From contig CM034238.1 in NCBI GenBank assembly GCA_019916065.1, positions 40,883,677 to 40,947,676 of the forward strand: a stretch of DNA of 64,000 bases, in the 5' to 3' direction. The translations under genes and the position numbers were made by a program. Each line of letters opens with the position of its first letter. The first letter of the stretch is position 1. Under the pieces are notes generated by a model. The model saw only the letters and a list, made by a program, of their open reading frames with translations. It was not told where the DNA came from and made no database searches. This DNA is from Vitellaria paradoxa. Taxonomy: Eukaryota; Streptophyta; Magnoliopsida; Ericales; Sapotaceae. Below, in pieces: positions 36,690 to 47,339 of the stretch.

Positions 36690-37065
36690 AACTTAAATTT
36701 TAAAAACATACACTTTTACGTTATGTGTTATTTATATAATAAGAAAATTTAAAATTTTACATTTGAGATATTTTCGATTGTTGAATTTGTTAAATAGTCC
36801 TGATTATTTTTCTTTTTCTCTCACTTTTCTCATATTTTTGATACTTTTTATATAAAAGATTTTAAATTAATATTTTAAAAAATAAAACATACACATTTAT
36901 ACTCTATGTCATTTATATAATAAAGAAGTTTAAAATTTTAAATTTGAGATATTTTCAACTATTGGATTTGCTAAATGGCGAGGATTATTTTTTTTTCTCT
37001 CACTTTTTTCATATTTTTTGAATACTTTTTATATAGAATTTTTTAAATTAATATTTTAAAAAATG
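36690..37065. repeat. Two tandem copies of a ~182-bp AT-rich repeat
   Basis: AACATACACTTTTACGTTATG (about 36704) and AACATACACATTTATACTCTA (about 36886) start two units. Both continue with ATTTATATAATAA, AAATTTAAAATTTT, TTTGAGATATTTTC, GATTATTTTT, CTCTCACTTTT and TTTTTATATA. It is non-coding. Confidence 0.75.
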
Positions 37066-37227
37066 TGATAATATTTGTAATTAATAATTTTATACCTTAA
37101 TCTCTTTTAATTAATAATTTTTATTTTTATAAATTTTTTTACACTTTTTTTTTTACATAAATTTACTTTATAAATTTGAATTTGAATTATTTACACATCA
37201 AATTAAATTTCCTCTTGGTAATTATTA

Positions 37228-37262
<35 letters not shown>

Positions 37263-37315
37263 ATGAACCTTTGGACGAAGGAATCGGCCGAAGTGACTAC
37301 CCTATTTTCTCCCCC

Positions 37316-37551
37316 CGTGGTCTAGCCTAGTGGTCGAGGCGTGCTCCTTCTGGCTCCTGACTGTGGGGGTTTTAGATGGTCGGAGGTTCGAATCGCCCTA
37401 GGTGCACTACCGTGACTGGCATGGGGGATGTCTTGGGTCGGACCGCTCCCCCGGTTTAACAGGTCGGGACTCCTGATTGTAGGGGCTGGGGCTCTTATTG
37501 TGAGAGCTCCAACCGACTGATGTTCCGGGTCATAAAAAAAAAAAAAAAAAA
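37316..37551 (+). mobile_element. tRNA-derived SINE with poly(A) tail
   Basis: The head has a pol III A box (GGTCTAGCCTAGTGGTCGAGG) and, about 60 bases on, a B box (GGTTCGAATCGCC) in tRNA-like order. The body is GC-rich (GGTCGGACCGCTCCCC, GGGACTCCTGATTGTAGGG) and ends in TCAT followed by a run of 18 A. It belongs to a different family from the SINE at 12032. A clear target duplication was not found. It is unlikely to be a real tRNA: the sequence between the boxes does not fold as one. Confidence 0.75.
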
Positions 37552-37559
37552 TTCCGTGC

Positions 37560-38530
37560 GTTCAAGTCCCATTTTCCTTAGCCAAAAATGCCTATTGATC
37601 CAAAAATTGAAATTTTGTTTCCACGTTCAATTAAGTTGCTAACGTATCATTCCAACCATTCAAACACTCTTATTAATTCATAAGCTCGCGCCAAGAGGAA
37701 TTAGACAATATAAAATCACTTAGGTTGTTATATAAATTATACTTACAATAATTTGTAATAGTATGTTGCTGATTTAATATTAAATTTATATAATAAGAAA
37801 AACTGTTAATAAAACGATTGTCTTACGTGGAAGGGAATGGGGAGCATCGGGTTGGGGTTGAGCCGAAAGGTTAGGAGAGGGAGAAGTAATCATGTTTTGT
37901 ACGGATATTATGTTAGTAATTTAATGTTGCAGGTTTGTACCATAATAAAATTGGTGTCTGATTTTACTTTGCATGTGTTTAACATGTGACTTTTTGACAG
38001 TCACTACGTTTTTTAGACATGAATAGTAAAATTTTTTTATCTTTACGTCAACTTTTTGGAAAGAGAAACTATCCAAATAGTTTTTTTAGTTCTGTCGGAA
38101 CGGTTTTACATCAAAATTTATTGAAAGTGGTTAAAAGTTTTTACAATTTGTAGAAAAGTTATTGAAATTTATAAAAAAATTATTGAGGTTTGTAAAAATT
38201 TATTGGAATATATAGACATATATAAATTTATAGAAATTTCACAAAATACTAAAAGTACAAAATATATTAAAAAATTTTAGAAGTTTCAGATATCTTCAGT
38301 ATTTTTACCTTTTTTTAGAGCATCAAACTGACCAAAAGTTATAGTTTTAAAATAAATAAAGATAAAAATAAAAAATAATAAAAATAAAAATTTAATAGTA
38401 ATAAAATAAAAATAAAAATAAAAATTACAAATAAAGGAAAACAAAATCAATAATCCTGGCCGCAGAAAACGTAACGTTCACATATTTTCCACACATATGG
38501 ACAGAGTCTTTGCCTAAGCACGACAGGTTG
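37560..38530. other. AT-rich gene-free stretch upstream of the PGM-like gene
   Basis: No gene was recognised. A GC-richer island at 37830-37890 has no long frame. The segment 38000-38430 is AT-rich with repeated AAAATAAAAATAAAAA, probably a decayed element. Confidence 0.5.
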
Positions 38531-38533
38531 GGT

Positions 38534-38644
38534 GGGTCCGGTGTACCGCGAATCGTCGAATCACTGTATATCGGATCCGTATAATATACTGTTGAGTAAT
38601 CCGATATACCGTACAAATGATCCGATCCGCGGTGCACCGGACCC
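38534..38644. repeat. 111-bp palindromic element just upstream of the PGM-like start codon
   Basis: GGGTCCGGTGTACCGCGAATC at 38534 is inverted as GATCCGCGGTGCACCGGACCC at the right end. Inner parts also pair (CTGTATATCGGATCCGTATAA against AATCCGATATACCGTACAAA). Arms are about 50 bp. It ends 15 bases before the ATG at 38660, so it would lie in the 5'UTR or core promoter and could form a strong hairpin. It looks like a small MITE. Confidence 0.75.
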
Positions 38645-38659
38645 CTTCCCAGCACGTTC

Positions 38660-41359
38660 ATGACTATTTTCGCCATCGCCAGTGGCAGTACAGCAATTTT
38701 TCCTTCGTCTCTGTCTGTGAGCTATAGCAAGTTCAATTCCGCGACAGTTGAAGCTTCTCCGTACCGTCATCGTCGTCGATCACCACCTATTTCACTTCGT
38801 TTCTCATCTCGTTGCCACTCTTCTCTCTCTGGTACTCAAATCTGTGAAATCTAGCTATAGAAATTCTCGACTTCTATTTTTCTTTTGAACTATCAAAATT
38901 TTTATTTATATTACACGCAAACATGTATAGTTATCTAATAATTGAAGTGATCTTTTATTCGGCAAGATCTTATTCTCTGGACAATTGGGAGCTCACAATG
39001 GTTTATTGATGCTTGAATGAGTAGAAACTATCGATTTTCGGGCTGTGATTTGAGGTTTTCTTATCGGATTAAGGTTGTTATGATTGGGATGAATGGCTTG
39101 ATCTTTAGTAATGCTGTGAAGTACTTGCAGCTGTTGATTGATTCACATTTTGATTCATTGAGGTTCTATGTAATCAATATCCCCGAAGATCGTCTGGTGA
39201 TAACTGACTTAATCTATGGTAATTCTGTTAAGTACTTGCAGCTGTTGATCGATTCACATTTTGATTCAACATTCAGTGTAATCAATATCCCCAAGAGAAG
39301 CTGGTGTTGTTTTGCATTCTGTGTATAAATTTCTTGTTATAAGGAATTTCATGCTTCACATTGTATTTGGGAACACTTCTAAGATGGAAAATGTGCCCCA
39401 AGATTTATAAAAGGTAATTGTTGAAGCTTTTTATTTGACAGCAAGAGCCACCTTCCCCCACCCGTTTTTCAGTTAAGAACTCCTGCACAGCAAAATTGAA
39501 ATGTGTGAATTTACCTGGAGGACCTGCTGTTACAGAGCTGACATCGTTTTTTATGTCAGCCCCCCTGAATCGACCAAAATTGTCTAGTTGTGGTTATTTG
39601 ATTAACCATTCCATAATGACTTTCCAACTAACGAAGCTATCCTTGTTACCCTTCTGTGTTATTAACTCCCAATGTCGAATAATTTTGTTGTCCCAATTAG
39701 TGATGAGAAAAGATTTACTCATTAGATGTGACAATACAAGCCGTAGTGTTGAAGATGGATAGAGATGTTTTAAGGATGAGTAGCTGGAAGTAAGGGTGTC
39801 AAGTTATTGATCCATGTGAAACTGATTCGGGAGAATTGTTGAAGGGAAGCGTCAAGTGAAGAAAAATCTGTTTTATTAATTGCATTGGTTGGTTTTTTAG
39901 CACTGGTTTTTATATTTGGCTTGTACTCGTTCTCTAGACTTGAATGAATTTTGAAGTTTAAAGGTTTTCTATTTCAGTAGATGCTGGTAACAGGATGGAA
40001 TTGGAAATTTTATATTGCCCCCCTGCGCGCGGCCCGCGGGGGGGGGGGGTACCTATATTTTAACTACAAAATATATAAGGCATCTACAGTAATTTTTTCT
40101 GTCGTGCGGGGGTCCATGGCCCCCCAACTGTTAAGGCTGTCACTGGCTGGCTGGTAAGTTTGCTTTTTGTTTTTCAATAGTTGAGCTGTTTTTGCTGAAA
40201 TGTGTAAATTTAGAAATGGCTATGCATTTATCATTTTTGAGAGATAATGTAAAACTTTGAAGAATATTGATATTCTCTTACTTAATTTTGCTTTTGGCCC
40301 ATCATTTTATGAAGTTAATTTTTGTTCAATGCAGTTTCAAGTATGGATGGTAGTGGATGTCCAAGTTTGTATCCATTGCATCATTGCAAAACTCTTCACT
40401 TTGTAGGTGTCAAATTCATATTTCATATCTGTATATATTATGCTGTGTTGATTTTTTGAAGCTGCTGTGTCTTTGGTTTAAATGAAATTCAAGACCATCT
40501 TTCTTGGCTTTTGCCCATGCTTTCCAAACCATTGGCATCTTATATTACCATGCATCCAGGTGAGGCATGCACAAGGAATTCACAATGTAGAAGGGGATAA
40601 AAATTACAAAGTTTACATGTCTCCTGATTATTTTGATGCACAACTTACTCCTCTTGGCTGGCAGCAGGTAGGAAACTAATAAATTTTACATTGTTATGCA
40701 GACTTACTTGGATAAAGATAAAACTTATAATAAGGATGTCACATATAAACTCCTGAGAAAAATTTTGAGTCTAATGTGGTAGAAAATTTGTGCTACTGTA
40801 ACAGGTTGATAATTTGCGTAAACATGTCCAATCAAGCGGCCTATTTAAGAGGGTTGATTTGGTCATTACGTCCCCTTTATTAAGGTATTGATGCTGGTTT
40901 TCAGTATTCACGTGACTGCCTTCTATGGATACCTTTCATACACAACATTCTTTTGATTTTACATGGCCTATGTTCAGCTTTTGTTTGATTGAACTAAAGG
41001 TTCACTGTTTAATTGAGCCTTAGTGTTCTTAACTGTTGGCTCGGACTTAGGAAGATGGTGAATTTATCCTGCATTATTATGTTAATAAATTTTGTGACTC
41101 ACATGGTGAATAGGGAGTACAAGAAGTGGTCTGACAGGTGAGATTCTATTACTATATAATGTCAATATGCTAATGACTGATACATAGTTAAAAAGGAAAA
41201 AAAAAAAAAAAAAAACCACAGATATGAAGGTGAAAACTCAAGTCATTTTCCATATGGAATGTCCTGAATTTTGAATATATAAAGATTTTGATTAGTGTAC
41301 AGCTGGTCTACAGTATCTGTTTATTGGTTATATTTTAGGCATTAAGTTGAGTTTACTGA

Positions 41360-41401
<42 letters not shown>

Positions 41402-42941
41402 AAGAGGAGATTTTTTTTTCCAATTAGAATCTAGGCTTTACTTATCCAAAAAAAAAAAAAGGTTAATTTAGGCTTATGTTATCTAATGTTTTTGCAAGTT
41501 CATTCTTGCTATACATTTGTTGCTTTGTGTCTTTTTCTTAGATATAACGAATGGGAAAATGAACTCATAGCAAATAATTGATGAATGGGAAGTAGATTTA
41601 CTGATTAAAAAACAAAAAAGCGAGAGAGAGAGAGAAAATATGGGATGTAAATTTTTACGAAGTTGGATAATTTAATGCCTACTTGTGCTTAAATGGATTC
41701 GAGTGGAAATGGTCTAGTGACTGCTAAAGAGGCTATTATTTAGCCATATATTGGCTGCCAGTAAATTAAAAAAAAAAAAAAAGGCCACCCAGAAGTTGTC
41801 CATTACGAATTTGAATTTCTGATATGTGAATCGACTATTGTGTCAAGTTAATACATAGAACAGTTATGTTGGATGAGTAATGCGGGATTGGGTTTCAATT
41901 GTTTATCTCTTGTTTTAAGACAATGGATGTTGTGTATACTATTATTTATATATATATATATATTTCTTTTGTCTCTCTTTTACTCTGATAATGCATGCTT
42001 TGGCAATTATCTCATATGTTAGGTTAAATTTGCTTAGTGTGGCATTGCAGGACCATACAAACGGCAGTTGGAGTATTTGGCGGTGAAGGCTACACAGACA
42101 GGTTGGATGCATTACCTCTAATGGTGGCAAATGCAGGAAATAGTGATCGTCCTGCAATTTCAAGCCTAGGTTGCCCACCTATCATTGCAGTAGAACTTTG
42201 TCGAGAGTATTTGGTATGTTATATAGCAATATTTTTGTGTTTTAATCTGTTGTTCTTGTTTTATTTTTTATGTTTAAATTTTTTTAATTGTGTCTGAGCA
42301 CTGTAGGTATTTTAATTGCCTTGCACAAATGGACACCATCAGGAAAGGAATCCTAAATATGCCTTTTTTTAAGGAGGTTCTATCATATTATTAATGGCTA
42401 AGTAGTTTAGTTGTGTGGTGAAGTTGCCCTCTTGTGTGCTTAGAAAAAAAAGGGATGAAGACTGATAGCAAAAGTTTTTATGATATCTATAAGAGAATCA
42501 AAGCTTCTGTAGCTAACAATATGCAAGAGAGGGACTATGCATTGATAGCTTAATATACTCAGGTTTTTTTGAAGACATGGGAAACACTGTAATGGACAGT
42601 CAAAACCGGTACTCTGAATGATGGCACAATTGTTTGTTTGTATTTTCTTGTAAGTGCATATGTTAGCAAAAGGTTGAATTTGTTGCTACCAATACTAGGC
42701 TTTGATCTGAGTTGGTTGCACGAGTAAATCAGGATTTTAATTTGCAGCAGTTTCATTATTTAGCTTTTTATCTCATTTCTTCACAGTTATTTTCAGGCCA
42801 CATTCTTCTGAAAAACTAAAATTATGGTCACATATATGAGGTTTTGATGGTCATTTTCACAGTATCAGTATCTGCCAATAAGATGTTAGTTTGCAATAAT
42901 TTCATCTTATAGATTTTGTTAAGATTGAAATAGCTAGATCA

Positions 42942-42979
<38 letters not shown>

Positions 42980-45551
42980 ATATGAGTTTCGGGTGTGATG
43001 TAAGCCATATGAGTGAGTGAGCAAAGTTTTATTCTTTAACCAGGTAGTGTTGAAAAGTACCTGAATTTTCTTGCTATGGAGGTAGTTCATTGCCCTTTTA
43101 TATTATTTTATGAGCCTAGTTGACTCCTACTAACTTGGTATTTAACATTTGCCGTGCATTTTTAATTTATGAGAAAGTGATTTATAACCTAGTGAAAGTA
43201 AAATTCTTAGTCCAAGTTTACATAGTCATCCATATTTGAGAAGCATAAGTGACTATCAATGCTTTTGATTACAGGGTGTTCATCCTTGTGATAGGAGGAG
43301 AAACATCAGTGACTATAATTGGCTTTTCCCAGCTGTTGATTTTTCACTGGCAAGTAATCAAATATGTTGAATGTTTCTGAAAGTAGTACTAAGCATTTGC
43401 TTGTAATGATTATCATTGTTATTGACCGAGCATATTCAAGCCGGGTCCTATTTCATTTATAATACCTTCTGATTTTCTTTTTAGATAGAAAGTGATGAAG
43501 ATATATTATGGAAGGCTAATGTAAGAGAGACAAAGCAAGAACTTGCAGATAGGGGGATGAAGTTCCTGAACTGGTGAATGCCATCTGATATTTATGCCAG
43601 TGAACTGTCTTTGTTGATTCTTCTAGATCCTTGCATTTATTAGAAGAGTATTTTAGTGTGATACCTTGCTGAAATTGCATCTGACTCCAAATTTGTGCAT
43701 GAAACTTAAGCCTCCAAGAGTGTTACCCTAACATATTTTTTGTTTCAGTGGTAAATTATATTGTAAGAAAAAGTGGCCGTGGATGGCAGAAAGTTTTTCA
43801 TCAAATAATCTATTGGTCTCAGGTGATAATGTCATCCCGATGATTAAATGCATCCATAAGCTGCATAATCTACAGTCATTGTAATTCTCTGTAACTAAAT
43901 GGAGAACTGACCTCCCTTTGCTCTGTTTACCTTGGCTTGACTTTTACTTTTTTCTGTATCCAACTCTCTGGTGTAAATGTCCTTTCAACAGCCTCTTTGC
44001 AAACAGTTAAGGCTGTATACATATAACCCTTCCCAACCTTGTAATGTGAGAGTCTCATGCACTAGGTTGCATTTTTATCTCCCCTAACTTGTATTGGAGG
44101 TGTATTTAATTATCAAAAGTTTGCCAAGAGCTTTTTTTTTTAACAAGCATTTGGTTCGCCAAGTAGAACCTGCCCCCCACTTCTTCTATATGCCTTTGTA
44201 CAGCTATTTTTCTGAAAGTCAGGTGTATAAGAATACTTAATATGTGGTAACTTTTTATGAGAGTTTGAACCCCCTCTCTCTCCATCTCACATGCGTGTGT
44301 GCACACACACCAAAAAAGGGGGGGGGGGGGAGAAAAAACTTTAACAATTTTCTTGATAATTTCTTTTTAATTTAAGCAGGTTGTGGACGCGGAAAGAAAA
44401 AGAGATAGCAATTGTCACACACTCTGGATTCTTGTTTCACACACTAAGTGCATTTGGCAATGACTGCCATCCTTTGGTGAAAAAAGAATTTGCAAGCTGT
44501 AAGTGTCTGTGACAGCTATTTCTTTTAGATGAGATTCTGATAATATTGATTATGGACCTGTAATTTGTAAGATTGTCTGTGTACTTTGTGAATGATTTTC
44601 ATTTCATCTTGGCTCGTCTTCTTCTTTTGGGTTTGCTGTTAGGACCTATCATTTCATTCAAAGTTTTCCTCAAAGTTGTCTTTTATCTTCTTTTGGGTTT
44701 TCTGTTAGAACCTCGTATTTCATTCAAAAATTCTCTTGAAGTGAATTTCTTTCTTTCTTTTTTTTTTTTGGCTTTTCCTGTAGAATCGATATGAGCATTA
44801 TCATTTGTTCTGCTGGAGATTCAGATGAAAAGGGAAAAAAATGTGTATCATTTTTTTTTTTTTTTTTAAGATATCAAACTAGGTTCTCAGTAATTCAGTC
44901 AAGCTTTAGTTTTGTTGTTTATTTATTATTTGGTGAGTATAATTTTCATGTTATTAATTAGGAGGATGAGAAACTAGTGTGCCCAGTGCCCACACATTCT
45001 CATCATGTCCTTGCGCCATTGTTCAATCAAACTAAAAGTAGCATTGATAGATATTGACTAGTAATATTTTCATTTATTCATTTAAAGAGACAAGAAAGTA
45101 AAGGGAAAATTAATATTTATGTTGAGTGAGTATGTTTACCATACCTTGCATCTTCAGCTTGTAAACTGGTGCAAATTAATTTCCAAAAATGCTCTCTCTC
45201 TCTCTCTCTCTGCAGATTAGAATATGGAAAAAATATGAAACAGAAGATTAGCGTTCACCCAAATTTCTGTAATGCTTCACTTAAATGATTTTTGCAACAT
45301 TTCTATGTGCAGTTTTGCAAATTGTGAGCTTCGCTCTATGGTTATTGTGGATAAAAGGTACAGACTTCATTTTCATTGCCTGCTATATGAATTTCTCTAG
45401 TTGTTTGGGTTCTTATTTTGATTTTTCTCCATCCTCTAGCATGTCGGGATCATATTCCTCGACAACTAATTATCCAGGGAAGATTCCTCCTGGGCCCGAT
45501 CTCCCTAGTGATGCAGATGAGAACCTGAAGAAAGAAGCTTCCAATTCCTAA
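38660..45551 (+). CDS. Phosphoglycerate-mutase-like histidine phosphatase with plastid-type leader
   Basis: Member of the histidine phosphatase (RHG) superfamily, close to the Arabidopsis PGM-like protein family; the physiological substrate is not established. Ten exons: 38660-38831, 40335-40402, 40560-40667, 40805-40884, 42051-42213, 43275-43349, 43485-43573, 44380-44498, 45313-45357, 45440-45551. Exon 1 (57 codons, MTIFAIASGSTAIFPSSLS...) is Ser/Arg rich with almost no acidic residues, like a transit peptide, and joins exon 2 in phase; MDGSGCPSLYPLHHC would be the start of a cytosolic form. Catalytic motifs are VRHAQGIHN (His about residue 83), TSPLLRTIQTAVG, the ELCRE acid region and IVTHSGFLFHTL (second His). 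Intron 6 uses a GC donor (43350). Exon 8 ends in phase 1 at the strong donor GTAAGT, while exon 9 needs phase 2 to read FANCELRSMVIVD: one base is missing, or a donor 4 bases downstream is used. About 343-344 residues. Confidence 0.9.
39086..39307 (+). repeat. 111-bp tandem duplication in PGM-like intron 1
   Basis: AAGTACTTGCAGCTGTTGAT occurs at 39119 and 39230, followed in both by GATTCACATTTTGATTCA and GTAATCAATATCCCC. The copies differ by a few bases and one short deletion. It falls within the first intron. An open frame runs through both copies, but no domain is recognised. Confidence 0.85.
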
Positions 45552-46626
45552 CATGGATAAAGATCATCCAATTTGGTAGGTTTAGAGGTGAACGTATATT
45601 GCTATATTGAATTTGACTATCCCCAGTATGGCGAGGTGACTGTTCCTTGACCCAAGATATGTTATTTTGGATTTAGAATTAGAAGATTGAGAAATTATTT
45701 TGCAAAGGCTTTAATTTGCTGCTATTAAATGAGTCTTTCTGGTCAAGAAGAAGGGCCCCCCCCCCCCCCCCCCCGGGGGGGGGGTTACCATGGAACTACA
45801 ACTCTGGAGATTGTACTTAACCTTTTAAGGTGCTTGTGTGTAGTGTATCTTAGATTGATATTTGTCCTTGGTCACAACTTCAAAATTTATCATACTTTGG
45901 CATTCTAAAGCTTTACATTTTTCATTTACCAATTTGAGCATGGTTTATAATGATATTTACTGGTTCTTCTTCCCTCTTTTTTTGACAAGTTGAGGCTGAA
46001 AAATACTACCACCTTCGTTTGACATCATAATGGGTTTGTTCATTCTTGTTACTAATAGCTGTGAGACAACATTGTTGAAATTATTCAGTGGATAAATATA
46101 GGGTGCAACTCATCAGACTCAGCTGTTGATCAGTTGATTAGCGTGGGTTCACCCCCACTTTGGGGATGGCATCAAGGTAGGGGCTTGACTTTTATTTTGT
46201 TCTACTGTTAGTGTAGAATTTATTTGTCAGATTCTGTCTATTTGATTATTGGGCAAAGTACTGATAATTAAAAAAAAAAACCGCATTTTGAGAATGTGAC
46301 TTTATATCTAGAATTCTGTGTAAAAAGTGCATTCTCAAAATGCAACTTCAAAAAGCTAATCTGAGAATGTGACTTTAAAGGCCCTCGTTTGGTAACGCTG
46401 TCGTTTTTTTATTTGCGCTTTTTAAAGTTGTATTTTGAGAATGTGCTACCATCAAGAAATAAAATTCCACATCCTGCTATTGCTGTGGTTGCCCCTTTTG
46501 CCTGCACATCCAACAAATCATTCAAATCAAATATCATCAAAACCACATATCCAAAAAAGTTGAATTTAATACATGTAGACAAAAATGATAATGTGGACAG
46601 ATCACGTTCAACTAGGCCTAAAAACT
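45552..46626. other. 3' flank of the PGM-like gene
   Basis: Probably holds the 3'UTR. It includes a C19-G10 homopolymer block (45756-45784) that looks artificial, and repeats of TTTTGAGAATGTG/CATTCTCAAAATG around 46285-46445 that pair as a short inverted cluster and may be a MITE. No further gene was seen. Confidence 0.5.
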
Positions 46627-47219
46627 TTAATGGGTCCCACAACTGGGATTCTTTATAACACGTCGAGGCATTTGCTCCTGAATAAGTGGTTGAATAGTTG
46701 GCTGTTGTGGCTCTGGGTCTGGTTGCTGCGGTAGCTCAATGGACGAAAAATCCTCAACCAGCTGACACACCCTTTTCCTTGTATAATGCTTTCCAACAGG
46801 AGGTGGTCTAAGGCTACTCATTGATGCATCAGTAACTGATCTGGGCACGGTAGGAGCCGAAGGAGTGGTCGGCAATGCTCGTGGTTGTGTATATACCCTA
46901 GGATCAACGTCCATGACTATGGTATAGTTGTCAATTGTGGTACCCAGTGGTGATGAAATCACAGCAGTGGATGAGGAGACAATGGTAGTGTTAGTAGCTT
47001 AAATGAAGGTATATCATCTGAAGAGTTAAGGTCTGTATAAGGTGCAAGGGTATCTAATGTTAGTGTAGGGCCGGGTGACATGGATGGTCTGGCGCCTGTT
47101 GATGTGAACAGGCCCGTGTCTATATCTCCATGATCTGTAGGTCCTCTTTCAGGGTGTCTATCCTTCTCGTCAAGAGCAACAATGGATGTACAGGTAGCAC
47201 TCCTGATGGTGGATGCCAA
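46627..47219 (-). other. Proline-rich open frames, possibly a transposon-derived fragment
   Basis: Two adjoining minus-strand frames (47219-46959 and 46962-46627) overlap by four bases and both have low-complexity Pro/Ser/Thr-rich composition (for example QPRALPTTPSAPTVPRSVTD, then KHYTRKRVCQLVEDF and RRVIKNP). They could be the tail of one larger protein broken by a single frameshift. I do not recognise a domain. Transposon-derived plant proteins often carry such tails, so a mobile origin is possible. It directly abuts the LINE remnant. Confidence 0.3.
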
Positions 47220-47339
47220 TTAATGAATCTCCTCCGTGCTCTCACAATGAAGTATGTCCATCGCCAGTTGATTCACCCTTACCACTGCAGGGGTGATAAA
47301 TTCCCAACAGATGGAATGAGGCTTGGGAGGGAATGGAGC

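Noticed and set aside
37316..37420. Possible tRNA gene from A and B box matches
   Set aside because: It is part of a longer unit ending in poly(A) and lacks a proper acceptor stem, so a SINE is the better call.
40400..40410. Alternative donor GTAG|GTGTCA for PGM-like exon 2
   Set aside because: It leaves phase 1 and would lose the VRH catalytic motif; the donor at 40403 keeps phase 0 and the motif.
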